A stretch of 64,000 nt of DNA from Medicago truncatula. Taxonomy: Eukaryota > Streptophyta > Magnoliopsida > Fabales > Fabaceae. The notes under the pieces are model-generated. The model was not told the DNA's origin. It saw nothing but the letters and a program-made list of their open reading frames with translations, and searched no databases. A program made the translations under genes and the position numbers. Shown one piece after another: positions 1-10,709 of this stretch; the first letter of the stretch is position 1, and each line of letters starts with the position of its first letter. Where the stretch lies: positions 46,170,494 to 46,234,493 of the forward strand of contig NC_053045.1 in NCBI RefSeq assembly GCF_003473485.1, written 5' to 3'.

Positions 1-1927
1 TATTCGCATTGCACTTCTAGGACCAGTTGTAACTTTGCAGTGGTTTCTATATGACACTATAAAAGTGCTATCTGGATTGTAAGTGACTATTTTTTTTATC
101 AGTTTTCTTGTACTACAGAACTTTTTTAGTCAGTTTTCCTATATTATAGTAGGCAATATAAATGTTTTGTGAAAACTCGAAACTTAAGGTTCAATGTGAT
201 CCGCTTGATGACTTATGATATAGAAGTTGAAGCCTGAACAATCATAATTATAGATTCATGTTGATATAGGTTGTGTTTCTGTTGTTGAGCTATCATTTCA
301 GTAGATGCTATTTCTTCCATGATATGTAATGGTAATTTGAAATATTTCAAATTCTTCAGTAATTAATAAATTAGGGAAAAATATAATTCACCCCTGTGAG
401 ATACACTTTTCTAAGAAAAACTTGTATAAAGAATTTTTACCAACATTAGAGCCATTTTTTTTTCATGTGTAACTGAAATTTTTCTGTCAAATCTAATATC
501 CCAGAGTACAAGTGACATGCATGTGATATGACTCCACCATTGATGGAGAAACATAATATACAGTGTCTTATGTTCTAAATTTCAATTTTGTACTTGTATA
601 TATGCATCATATTACCATATGACAACTGACCAATTCAGTGCAAACAATTGAGCACCAAATTAAGCACCTCTTCATGAAACCTAGATCTAAACGACCTATA
701 TTTGCATCATACTTGAACCCAAATGCAGCACCAAATTGAGCACTAAATGCAGAAGCAAAATCAGACCATTCCACTCACCATATTTCAGCACCAACAGAAC
801 CATCCAAGAAACATCTTCGGAAATGCATATCCTGGTTAGGATTTAACCCCAGGTGCCATTAGTGGCCCGCTCATCATTCCAACACCATCAATTTAAGATT
901 TGCTCGACATTTCTGTCATATTTTTCCAGCTTTATCAGACTAGATTCAATGGATCCTCTCCTTGTCTGAGACTTTAGGATTTTGTGAATTCTTCAACAGT
1001 TGAAGGCATGGAGGTTCCCACCATGGCACCACAACAGAGATTTAGAGTTACAAAAAAGCAACACATATTTCGTTTGCTTCTGCTGTGTTTTTTATTTTAT
1101 TTTAAAGCTAACATAAGGTGTACGTCAGCGAGTCAGATTTGGAGTATAGGGCATATATCTTTCCATGTTTATCCGTCAATGGAATGTTGGCGAAGTTAAC
1201 ATTGCACTTGGAAGTTAAATGTTCATGGCACGCAAATGTTCGATTGAACTTAAATACATTGATTCAAGTGTCACGTTTTCAATTGAAATCAAATGCCTGG
1301 GGTGTTTAGTTTAGTGTTAGGGAAACTTCTGAAAGGTAGCTTTTTAGTTAACTATGTATCTCACCGTGGGTAAACTGTAATTTGAACAAATTTTGACATC
1401 ATATTCCTAGTTTCATGCTAAGCTTCCAATAGTCTTGTTCTGGATGAAGAGAATATTGTCTCTAGTATATTTTGTATGTTTGCTTGTTTTAGTATGTGCC
1501 CCACCATAAAGAAATTTGTGTAGTGCATGTTGTTTTGTCATATATATGTCTCATCAAGCATGTCTAGTTTTATACCGGACCGCGGTTGTGTGCAGTCGGG
1601 AGGTGTAGTGACTGTACTGCAGTCGTTTACGTATGGACCTTCTGATCAAGATTGGACAGTTTAGATGTGCTGACTGCATACAGTAAGACTGCACTGAATC
1701 CAAATCTTTAAATACCACCATTTGGTTTTATAAGGATATTACATTGCCAAGTATACGTGTGCTCTCTATGCACACTACCTTGGTTATGATGTGCATAACT
1801 GTTCATTGGTGAATTTTTTTTTATCTTCTAATATTCTTTATGCCAATCAAATATTAATTCTCTTTTATGTCTTTTACACTGTAGCCCTACCAGTGGAGGA
1901 CTTGCAAGAGACCAGAAGGAAAGTTAA
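1..1927 (+). CDS. PHT3;3: Mitochondrial phosphate carrier, 3' end only (PHT3;3/MPT1 type)
   Basis: This is the C-terminal end of a gene that starts left of the window. Two exons are visible: 1-78 and 1885-1927, with a GT-AG intron at 79-1884. Read from base 2, the first exon gives IRIALLGPVVTLQWFLYDTI followed by KVLSG. The junction GGA-TT|C restores GFPTSGG and then the end ARDQKES-stop. A terminal helix with LQW-F-YD followed by G-PT(S/T)GG is the usual end of plant mitochondrial phosphate carriers, which are inner-membrane proteins that import phosphate for ATP synthesis. The VVTLQWF and PTSGG details resemble the short PHT3;3/MPT1 branch rather than PHT3;1/3;2; that sub-branch call is from memory. 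Only about 39 codons are visible, so no other motif can be checked. The 1.8 kb last intron holds no convincing gene. Confidence 0.82.
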
Positions 1928-2049
1928 ATTGTAGCTTGTGCTCAAGTATCTGCGGAGCGTGGTGGTTTGTTCTTGCGGGTCTGATTTGTTTTATAGTACT
2001 ATTTATTTTTCATTAAAGTGAGATAAGGATATGTTCGCTGTTCTTAAAT

Positions 2050-2106
2050 AAGACTGTAATAAGCTTTTCTCATATAAAAAAAAAAAAAAAAAAGACTGTA
2101 ATAAGC
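2050..2106 (+). mobile_element. Tail-only retro-insertion, 15 bp duplication
   Basis: The 15-mer AAGACTGTAATAAGC occurs at 2050-2064 and again at 2092-2106. Between the copies lie only TTTTCTCATAT and about 17 A residues. A target-site duplication plus a poly(A) end is the signature of target-primed reverse transcription, here with almost nothing left of the body. It sits about 140 bp past the stop of the phosphate carrier gene, probably in its 3' UTR or just beyond. Confidence 0.6.
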
Positions 2107-2233
2107 AATATTTTTTTTCCTGTCTAAGCTCATAGGGATTTGTTCGTTGTTCACAGAGTCACTATATGGAAAAATGACTTTGCATTTGTACATGTAAATA
2201 CAAAATAGGATTGAATAAGATTTTGGTGCCTAT

Positions 2234-2782
2234 TGTTGGGAATTCGATAGAAAACACACCAATAACAAACTTGATGTGTGGAGTAAGGGATAGTCAAGCA
2301 ACCAAAACAAGTATGGAACAATTATAAACAGCGAGAGAAAAAGGAAGAGAGAACACAAAAGTCTCCCGCCTAATTCTACCCAAAGTCTCAATCTCTTAAT
2401 AGTGTTTTCCAAGGTGAATCAACCCTCAAACCCTAGTGTTTGTTGCCAAAAGACAAACTCTACACAAACCCTAGTTTTGTTGTTGCCTTTCTAAACCCTT
2501 GTTTCAGCCTCTTCTATCTCAAGGTTTACACTGATACAATGTCTATATTTATAGTAAAAGAATCCTCAATAAAACTGGAACAAATCTAGGCCCGAAAATA
2601 CGTTTCTGTTTTATTTTCTGCTGTCAAAATCGGCCACCGAATGCTCTAAATCGGCCATCGATTTTTGCCGAACCAAAGGCCAAAAAAACAGTCCAAAATC
2701 GGCTATCGTGCTTTGAAAATCGGCCACCGATTTTCTGCTACCAGAATTTCAATTTCTTCAATTTTGAGGCACTTTCACAACA
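2234..2782 (-). mobile_element. Solo LTR (549 bp) with 5 bp target duplication
   Basis: The element starts TGTTGGGAATTC and ends TTTCACAACA, so its ends are TGTTG...CAACA. It is flanked by CCTAT on both sides (2229-2233 and 2783-2787). On the minus strand a TATA-like CTATAAATATAG lies near 2545-2560, with the R/U5-like part following, which sets the orientation. There is no second LTR or internal region nearby, so this is a solo LTR left by recombination. The TGTTG...CAACA ends suit Ty1/copia. The upstream part (about 2625-2740) carries several copies of an AAATCGGCCA(C/T)CGATT-like motif. Confidence 0.85.
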
Positions 2783-3878
2783 CCTATGATAAACCAATTT
2801 GATGATTGTTTTGGGTTCATATAAGTTTTTTTTTTTCATCTGTGATTATTAAAAAGAAATATTTGCGTTTTGGTCTATGTCGTTGGCTTTTACCTGTTAA
2901 ATGGCAACGTACATTTCCAAAAAAATAAAATAAAACTAGACTTAAACAGAGGCGGTTCATGGACAACAATTATAAAACACATGACAATAATGTAGTTGGT
3001 GTTATGATGTTAAATTTAAAAAAATGGTCTTTTGACAGAAAATATGAGTATGAGTTAGGATCATTGTTAGTATGAATAAAATATTTTAGTATGCAATCAA
3101 CCATTTTTTTTAGTGTAAAATGATATATCTCAAAGAAGTTAGAAACATCTTATAGTACAATCAACCGAAACAAATTCAAATCTTTCAACAACGCCACTGC
3201 CTTCTCCAGATCCAAATCTACAACTGTCAAGAAAGAAGGATTGTTAAAAAAAAAGTTTCAAATTTAACATTCAATGAAATCTATACTTTATGATAAACAC
3301 GTTTCATAATATAGGTTTGATTCCAAACCTTAGTTGGAGTCGCACCAAGTAGTACTCATAGCTCCAAAATATCAACAATACTCATCAGTAATGTGATCTG
3401 CCAAACTTTCAAAATTGTATCAATGCAGATGAAGTTCCTTAGTGAGAGTAAGATCTACTCCATCTAGATAGAAAATGCATGGAATAATCTCACCATTACA
3501 AAGTCTCCAACACTGTAACACATAATAGAGTAAACATATAGAGAATGAAAAGTGGTTAATAACCAAAGAATGAAATTAGAATGTGAAGTGTGAACTGTGG
3601 AAATAGACTACATTAGTCAAATTTCTTGCAGTTTCAATCTCAATTCAAACCTATGTTGTACATTGATGATTAGATGATCATGATTTTAAGTTGCATTGTA
3701 AATCAAATTTTAGAATTAAAACACAATTTTTTCTTGGCGTTGTGAGCGAACAACATTTAAACCGATCAGCAAAGGTTGCACGATGTGAAAGGCGTGGAAG
3801 ATTAAGGGAAAGAATATATGTAATGTGGGTTGTTTGAAATGAAAAGGTCCAACACTGGTACTAGAATAACCAAACAAG

Positions 3879-3881
<3 letters not shown>

Positions 3882-3918
<37 letters not shown>
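3882..3918. repeat. (TA)n microsatellite
   Basis: An uninterrupted run of about 18 TA units lies some 390 bp upstream of the PDCD5 start codon. Confidence 0.95.
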
Positions 3919-3921
<3 letters not shown>

Positions 3922-4303
3922 GGTGTTATCTTCGATTGTTATAGAATACAAACGAAAGTAATTTTGAAAATAGAAGAGCGCGTGAGAGGGATGGGGGTGG
4001 GGATATCACGACCCATTTATGCATTTTAGCCCACCATATAGAGGTGGGCCGGGCTGGTCCAGCTCAGCTCTAGCATTTAGCCTAAATCAAGTAAAATCAG
4101 TCTGTATAAGCAAAAAGAGGGGGTGTAACAGAATCAATCTACCTATCGAATTACATGCATCAAGATTTTGGGTCGTAAAGAAGCGCTTATTCCAAACGCG
4201 ATCTGTGGTGGTGCTGCTGCTTCAGAAGAATCAAAGGCAAAACCAAAAACCCCCATTCATTTCACAGTCCAGTTAGGGTTTCTTCTTCTGCTAACCTAAC
4301 CAA

Positions 4304-7300
4304 ATGGTAACTTCCCATTCAATCATTTTCCTCTTTATTGTTCAATCTTTTCATCAATCAAACCATTTTTAATCTTCAAATGGAAAAAGCGTAGATGAAT
4401 TTTTTTTATGAAACCATTTTTTAAATAGCAGATTTTACATGTTAGGGTTATGTGGTGCTGAAAATCATGTTACGTTTGAGCTTTTTATGTACTGCTTTAA
4501 TGATTAGGAATGATTAAATAGCAAATTTTGTGTTAAGGTTTTATGCTGTAATAGTGCAGATTTTTTTTTTTTTTTTTTTATCATAATTGTTGCTTCTTTG
4601 TTGTTTATATATCAACTGGTAATTTCAGGCTGATCCTGAGCTTGAAGCAATCAGACAGAGAAGGATGCAGGAGCTTATGGGCCGACATGGCACTGCGGTA
4701 TTTATCGTTGTCATACTCCTATGTTTTGTTTATCGTTATTCTTTCGCATGAGAGAGTGAGACTTTGATTGTGATTTTGTTGATATTGCAGGGAAATCAGC
4801 CAAACCCTGAACAACAGAGTGCTCAGGAAGATGCAAAGAGGTTAGTTTATGAATATAGATTTCTTGCGCTGTTATTCTGATTATTCGACTCAGTCGCATA
4901 GATTTAGTTCCAAGAACTTGTTCATCCACTTATCTTTATGATATGCTTGCATGTTTTTTTTTTCCTTTGGAGTGACGTCGATTTTTTATTTGAATTGAAA
5001 AATAATTAATTTAGGGAGGCAGAGGAGAGAAGACAAATGATGCTTAGTCAGATATTGTCTGCTGAAGCACGAGAAAGACGTAAGTATATAACATAATCTT
5101 TCCTTAGATTTTATTTGACTTTTATTGATTATAGTACTCTTGTTTTTTCCTTTTAATTTTTTTTTAATGACAAATGTTAGTATAGTTGTTAGATTAGTAT
5201 TTCTCGTTGTCCGGGTTTGAACCAAGAACCCCCAACTTCTTATCCCTTAGCTCAAACCAGTTGAGCTACCCATCCTAGTCCGAATAATGATTGTTTTATT
5301 ATATCATGGTTATATATTTTGCTGTACTTTTACTACTGGCAGAAGTTAGAAGCAAAACTTTGTCATTTGCCATTGCCTAATTAATATTCAAATCTTATCT
5401 TCAGTCAGGCTTTAACGAGGATATAAGTTTATAGCACACAGCTGCTAGTATTTTCTTGAACTTCCATATATTGTAAATGTATCATTGGGATTCTGTAAGA
5501 TTTTTGACAAACCAGACTTAATTCATAGAAGTTGTTCACAATTATAAAACATACATCATATGCCAGAATAGAATATATAAGATATTAAGAAGTGCCCATT
5601 TTGCTTGTACTATCTTGTTATGAATAAAGTCTTCCATCAGACTTTAGATCAAAGTTAATAAATAATGTTAGTGTATTTGGGCGTTACTGCGTACTCCCTG
5701 TGCCTAAACAGCGTAGTTTTTACTCAAGGTACATTTGAAGTCTGAAGTCTATCTTGGAAAAATTCAAAAAAGTAACTTTTGTGATGTCTTTGTTTTTCTG
5801 ATACTTCATACTTGTAGTTTGGTAAGTAGAAATTACTTGTAATTTTTCTTCCTCTCTACCCCCTGTTCTCTTTTTGTCCCCGTGTGCACAGTTGTGTCTT
5901 CTAGGTAGTTACCCTATGAGGACATCACAGAATAGATACCCTATGGTTGACCTCGATGCCTGCTTCTCGTCCTAGCATTAAGGGGTACAGGATAATAGCA
6001 TTTTGTTGGGGCTGGTATGCTTTTTTAAAGCCTGCTAATCTGAAATATAGCTGGTTTTTTTAACAACAACAAAAAAGGAAGATGGATTTAGGAGGTGATA
6101 AGTTGTCGTATGAATGTACTCAATGTAGTAGGGTTGAAAATTTGATGGAATTATTTTGCCTCAAACTTACATAGGTATGAAGACATTAGTGTAATTGTCT
6201 TGGTTATTTGTAGACACGATAAGATAAATCACATTTGAGTTTCAAAATTATATATATTTAAACATCGAAAGAACATGTTTGCCAATGTACCTCTGAATTT
6301 TCCGATGAAAATTTGAAGGAATGAAGTATTTTACTGCATGGAGTTGACTTCTTTCGCTCTTTTAAATTTGTGATTTAATTGTGTTCAGTTGCTCGAATTG
6401 CTTTGGTGAAACCAGAGAAAGCAAAAGGTGTTGAAGATGTTATATTGAGAGCTGCTCAAATGGGTCAGATAGCTGAAAAGGTATATTGGATCATGTCTAT
6501 TGCTGCAATCTTTCTCATTCTTATCACAAGTTATTGGTAATATTTTGTTGCATATATTGTCATACGATTTGTGAGGTTCTAGTTATACAATCGATTTGTT
6601 TGATCAGTTGTCGGGCCGAGAAAGGTCCTCTATCTAGGATATATAAAAATGTTGGCAACAATTCCACGAATGGTATAACGTGGTTTTCTAATATTAGAGG
6701 TTTAGTGTTCTTATCTATCGTGTAACTTACATGCAAAGCCCTACTATTTTGTTTATAATGATCTTTGATATAAAAGTTTTCGGAATCCTATACTACAGTA
6801 GGGAACTAGACACATGATATCTTAATATGGAACATTAGATCTTACCTCATATGGTTATTCTTTAGAAATTACAATTAAAGTATACTATTACAATGCAAGT
6901 AAAATAAAGTACTGTCGCCTTTTTTCCCCCTTTTCTTGCGAGCTATTATCATATAGAAACCTGAAAAGGTGAGTCTGCGCTGCAATTGGAAATACTGGAA
7001 GGCTTTTTCCTGCAAACCCACATAGCAAAAACTAGGGGTGGGCATTGGGTCGGTTCGGGTTCAAACCCCCCAAACCGAGACAACCCACGAGTTATGAACA
7101 ATAACCCTATTGAACCAAGTTTTTGATTCGGGTAGTTCGGGTTCGGTTACTTCGGGTTTCGGGTAAAACCGGTTCGGGTCAACAGGTTGATGAAGATGAT
7201 GACAAATCCAGAAAAACAATCTCCTCAAACAGCCCCTCCTTTAGTAGAAACAACAACAACCAGTTTTTTCTTCACCATTTTTAGATCCACACAATTTAAT

Positions 7301-8848
7301 TTATTTTTAGAATTAATTTACTTGTAGATGAACACATGTATTTGTGAAAGAAGGAAGGAAGAATGATGTTTCGAACAATTGTGAGCTAAGGAAGGAAGAA
7401 TGAAGAAAGAAGAAGAAGAAATGAGGAACATGTGAGAAGAAGAAAATCGTGAGAGAGAGAAACAAAATGATCTAGATCTAGATCTAGTTTTTCTTTTCAT
7501 TTTCAATTGGGGATTTTTGTTTTATGTTATGGTGTTGGACTGAAATAGTGAAACATATTTGGGCCTGCTGAGAAACGTATTTTTTATTCAAGCTAGGTTG
7601 AAAAAACTAATAATAAATATTAAAGTAATAATAATATCGGTTTGATCGGGTTCCGACAGGTTCAAAATAAACACCCGAACCGAACCGAATATACCCATAA
7701 CAACCCGTAATATTAACCCGGACAACCCGTAACCTGTTTTAACCGGAACCGAATGTATAAAATTATGTCGGGTTGATCGGGTTAATTCGGGTTGATCCGT
7801 ATTTGCCCACACCTAGCGAAAACTATCCAATAAATCTTTCTTTTTCAACTCATCTGAATTAAAGTTGGTGCTTGAAATACTGAAGTAGCAACTCAGATGG
7901 ATACTTTGTAGAAGGACTGCAAAGGCAGAATCAGTAGCAGGCTTGAAGCACTTTGTGTCAGAGAAGGGAAATTGCCTTCCCACTGCAAAGCGCGCTGATT
8001 GTGGGTATGCATTTAGGTTTTTTTTTTTTTTTTTTTTTTGAGGTGGAGGTGTGTTTGTTTATCCTTGGTTTGTTCAGGTTTGTGAGTGTGTTTCAAGAAT
8101 TTGGTACTGGACTTGTAATGAATAGTTGCACAAAAGTAGTGCAGTTCTACATTTGGATTTGTGATTATGACAACCTTGTTTGTCAGTAAGATGCTTAAAG
8201 TCAGAAGTATCAGTTAGGCAGTCTAAGGGTTGGTTGAGAATGAGTTGATTAGGTGGCTTTTCTATAATGTGTTTAAATTGCAAGGATTTGGTTTTTTGAT
8301 GGTGACTTATGTGAGCCAACTTCAGGTCACTGGAAGTTTCAGTATATTTGACAGTTCTAATAGTATTAGTGTTGATATATAAATCTATGAGATGATGGTT
8401 TTACATTGTTTTCCTTAGCCTGTTTCATTTTGTAATGCCCCGTCCCCCCTATTTTCTTGAATAATAAAAGCCATTAAATTTTCCTTCCAAAAACTGAAAC
8501 TAAGAAATTACTAGTTCCAATTGTATTTCTTTTTTGTTGCTTATATACAGATATCATGTCCCGGTGGACATCAAGTAATTAGTCCATATGAAGCATTATT
8601 GTACCTAGATAACATCCATGACTCATTTATGAAATTGAATTATTAGGTTACTGAAGAAAGACTCATAACACTGCTGGAGCAGATTAACAGCCAAACAGCA
8701 AAGCAGACAAAAGTTACAGTAAGTTGTAGAATATTAGCTGCATTGTTCCGTATTCATTTATCAGTTTTTTTACTTACTTTTCATTATTTTTTTTCGTTTA
8801 CTTTTTCAGATAACGAGACGTCGAAGTGTTCTTGAGGATGATGATTAG
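4304..8848 (+). CDS. PDCD5: PDCD5 homologue (programmed cell death protein 5, DNA-binding TFAR19 family)
   Basis: Seven coding exons: 4304-4306, 4629-4697, 4791-4840, 5015-5079, 6389-6480, 8647-8718 and 8810-8848. Together they give 129 aa, the normal plant length. The protein starts M-ADPELEAIRQRRMQELMGR, continues through EEAERR-like helices (REAEERRQMMLSQILSAEAR), then LARIALVKPEKA, and ends RRRSVLEDDD. This is the compact helical PDCD5 fold with basic and acidic tails. PDCD5 proteins are small nuclear/cytosolic proteins linked to programmed cell death and to chaperonin (CCT) binding in animals; the plant role is less clear. The first coding exon holds only the ATG, with the donor GT directly after it. 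Intron 4 carries a SINE and intron 5 a hAT MITE, yet both splice sites of each are intact. All junctions keep frame. Confidence 0.95.
5155..5281 (-). mobile_element. tRNA-derived SINE in PDCD5 intron 4
   Basis: On the minus strand there is an A-box-like TAGCTCAACTGGT (complement of 5256-5268) and a B-box GGTTCAAACCC (complement of 5213-5223), the internal Pol III promoter of a tRNA. It is followed by a short unrelated tail ending in poly(A) (poly(T) on the plus strand near 5157-5166). There is no cloverleaf-length tRNA, so this is a SINE. I could not find a clean target duplication, so the outer limits are approximate. Confidence 0.65.
7033..7815. mobile_element. Non-autonomous hAT element (783 bp) in PDCD5 intron 5
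   Basis: The termini are TAGGGGTGGGCA and the inverted TGCCCACACCTA, which match at 11 of 12 positions. They are flanked by GCAAAAAC (7025-7032) and GCGAAAAC (7816-7823), an 8 bp duplication with one change, as expected for hAT. Inside, near both ends, the sequence is full of GGGTTCGGG/CCCGAACC-like repeats. There is no transposase reading frame; the middle is a purine-rich AAGAAGA stretch. It sits in the intron without touching splice sites. Confidence 0.85.
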
Positions 8849-10248
8849 CTTTCACGGTCTCTTAGCTGGGTTTATTGACTATTGACTTCATGCTTTATTA
8901 TGTATGTATATGTGTATTTGATGGACAAATTATTTTATGTTTTACATTGAAATTTAAATTTGAGGCGTCTTGCCTGCCACCAAATTAAACTGCATATTTG
9001 ATTTATGTGCGCGAATGAATGGATGTGAAAGGTTTGTTAATTGTGGAATGGAAAGGTTTTCGTCCAATGGCTCATGCCATGAGGCATTACTACAGCTGTT
9101 TCTTCTGCCTCATTGACGGGTATTTTTTTATTTATTTTATGCAGAGTAAGGAGAATATTTATTTAATCTGTGTTGTTTGATTATAATTGTTGCCTTGTGG
9201 TTGGCGAATTTTTAGTTGAACAAATTTGTCACATCTAGCTTGAGCATACGAAACTAATGATTAAAAATTTGGCAATCATTTGGCGATTAAAGGTACTTTG
9301 CATTCGACCCTAAAAACAAAAAAGCTCTAAATATCCCAATATCTGGTATAACTGATTTGGAAGCACGATACATGGATGGCATTGGTCTCTGTCTTTTGAT
9401 AAATAAAAACATGTCTGAGTCAGTTAATTCGTTAAAGTTTAGGTTGACAAGTGAATATGTCCATACAATTATAGATAGATTAACACGTATCTGAACTCAA
9501 GTTTATCTATACGCATGCATATAATTTTTTTTTGTGACATATGAGAACATATTCAAATGATCTTATGGTATTTTTTTTCATAATTTATATTATTAATAAA
9601 TGAGTTTTTTTTTATCATGCTAATACCGAGTTTAGATGTGTAGAGTAAAATTTTCTATACTTATATTAAATAGGGAATGTATTTTAACCATTTTCATGGT
9701 CGAATAACATATTATTATTATTTGATAATAATTACTTTATTATCTAAATTTAGTTTGGATTGTCATAATTAATTGAAATGTTGCTTATTTTTTGCTGCTA
9801 CAAATAGAAATATTGTTTTAATCAGTCAGAATTTAGTTAGAAAACATGTTTCTCTAAGGTTCATATATTCAGAGAGGCTCCGTGAACAAGATAAAAAAGC
9901 AGAGTCAACTATGGGATAGATTGCTAAGCATATTTTGTAGGACTAAGAAGTAAATGAAGTCTAATCAACTATTAATGTAAGCACCTACTGTATCAGGTCA
10001 CATTCTCTTCCTTAATTACGTGTAATATTTTAGGGTCCAATTCCGTGTAACACATGAACTCAACACAACACCATAAAGCAAAAACACAATGACCTGCCAG
10101 AACATGGCCTATGACGATATCCTCTTTTTCTTCTATATTTTACTCTAGTTGATCAATGATTATTATTTTGAACCCAAAAGTTCTTACTTCTTAGTTTATC
10201 TTCTCTTGTTCCAATCATCACAATAATTTGCACCATTCACGATTCACA

Positions 10249-10270
10249 CGACCACGACCACGACCACGAC
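10249..10270. repeat. Short CGACCA tandem repeat
   Basis: About 3.7 copies of the hexamer CGACCA, upstream of the TPK gene. Confidence 0.85.
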
Positions 10271-10559
10271 CCAAGTCTATAATAATCTTCAAAATCTCTC
10301 TCTCACAACACATCACACGGTTCACATTTATCCCACTCGCCACTCATAAGCGCGTGACCTTAACACAATAAAAATGAATGGCACCAATAACATAAGTTAA
10401 ACAAAAACACAACATTATCACCCCCAACATAACAACGTCAACACCGTCCCCATTTTTTTGTACCTTCGAAACAAAAATGATCGTACTTCAATCAAATCAT
10501 AACAACTTCCATCCCCACATAACACGTTCATTCATTGTGAAAACATAAAACAACTTAAA

Positions 10560-10568
10560 TATAAAAAG
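10560..10568 (+). promoter_or_regulatory. Probable TATA box of the TPK gene
   Basis: TATAAAAAG lies 142 bp before the start codon. It would place transcription start near 10595 with a leader of about 115 nt. Inferred from sequence only. Confidence 0.5.
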
Positions 10569-10709
10569 CGCTTAATATTTCTGTGATTTCTTTCTTTATT
10601 CAATGAACAATCTTTCTCTGTTCTGAAACCGACCCACATCAAGAAAAGCGGTTTAATCCAATAAAGTCACAATCTTTCTTTCTTTTGAATCCATTTTCTA
10701 CAACCCCAC

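Larger units (their letters stand above)
1928..4303. other. Intergenic: phosphate carrier to PDCD5
   Basis: This interval holds the 3' UTR of the phosphate carrier, the tail-only insertion, the solo LTR, an (AT)n tract and then the PDCD5 promoter and leader. The leader ends in a pyrimidine-rich stretch with AGTTAGGGTTTC (4271-4282), which contains the telo-box core AGGGTTT common in growth-related plant promoters. From 2790 to 3870 the DNA is AT-rich and I see nothing that reads as a gene. Confidence 0.6.
8849..10709. other. Intergenic: PDCD5 3' UTR to TPK promoter
   Basis: AT-rich DNA with no convincing reading frame. The right half (about 10000-10709) is rich in A/C with many CACA and AACAA runs, as in plant promoters and leaders. 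It includes a (CGACCA)n minisatellite at 10249-10270 and a TATA box at 10560-10568. Confidence 0.55.

Noticed and set aside
984..1309. Overlapping short frames of 71 and 63 codons
   Set aside because: They lie within the last intron of the phosphate carrier and show no family features.
4019..4276. 85-codon frame just upstream of PDCD5
   Set aside because: It spans promoter and leader, resembles no protein I know and ends before the PDCD5 start. At most an upstream reading frame.
5200..5281. tRNA-like A and B boxes (also at 30233-30311) as tRNA genes
   Set aside because: Neither folds into a full tRNA with acceptor stem and anticodon. Both are followed by A-rich tails, and the second has a target duplication, so they are SINEs.
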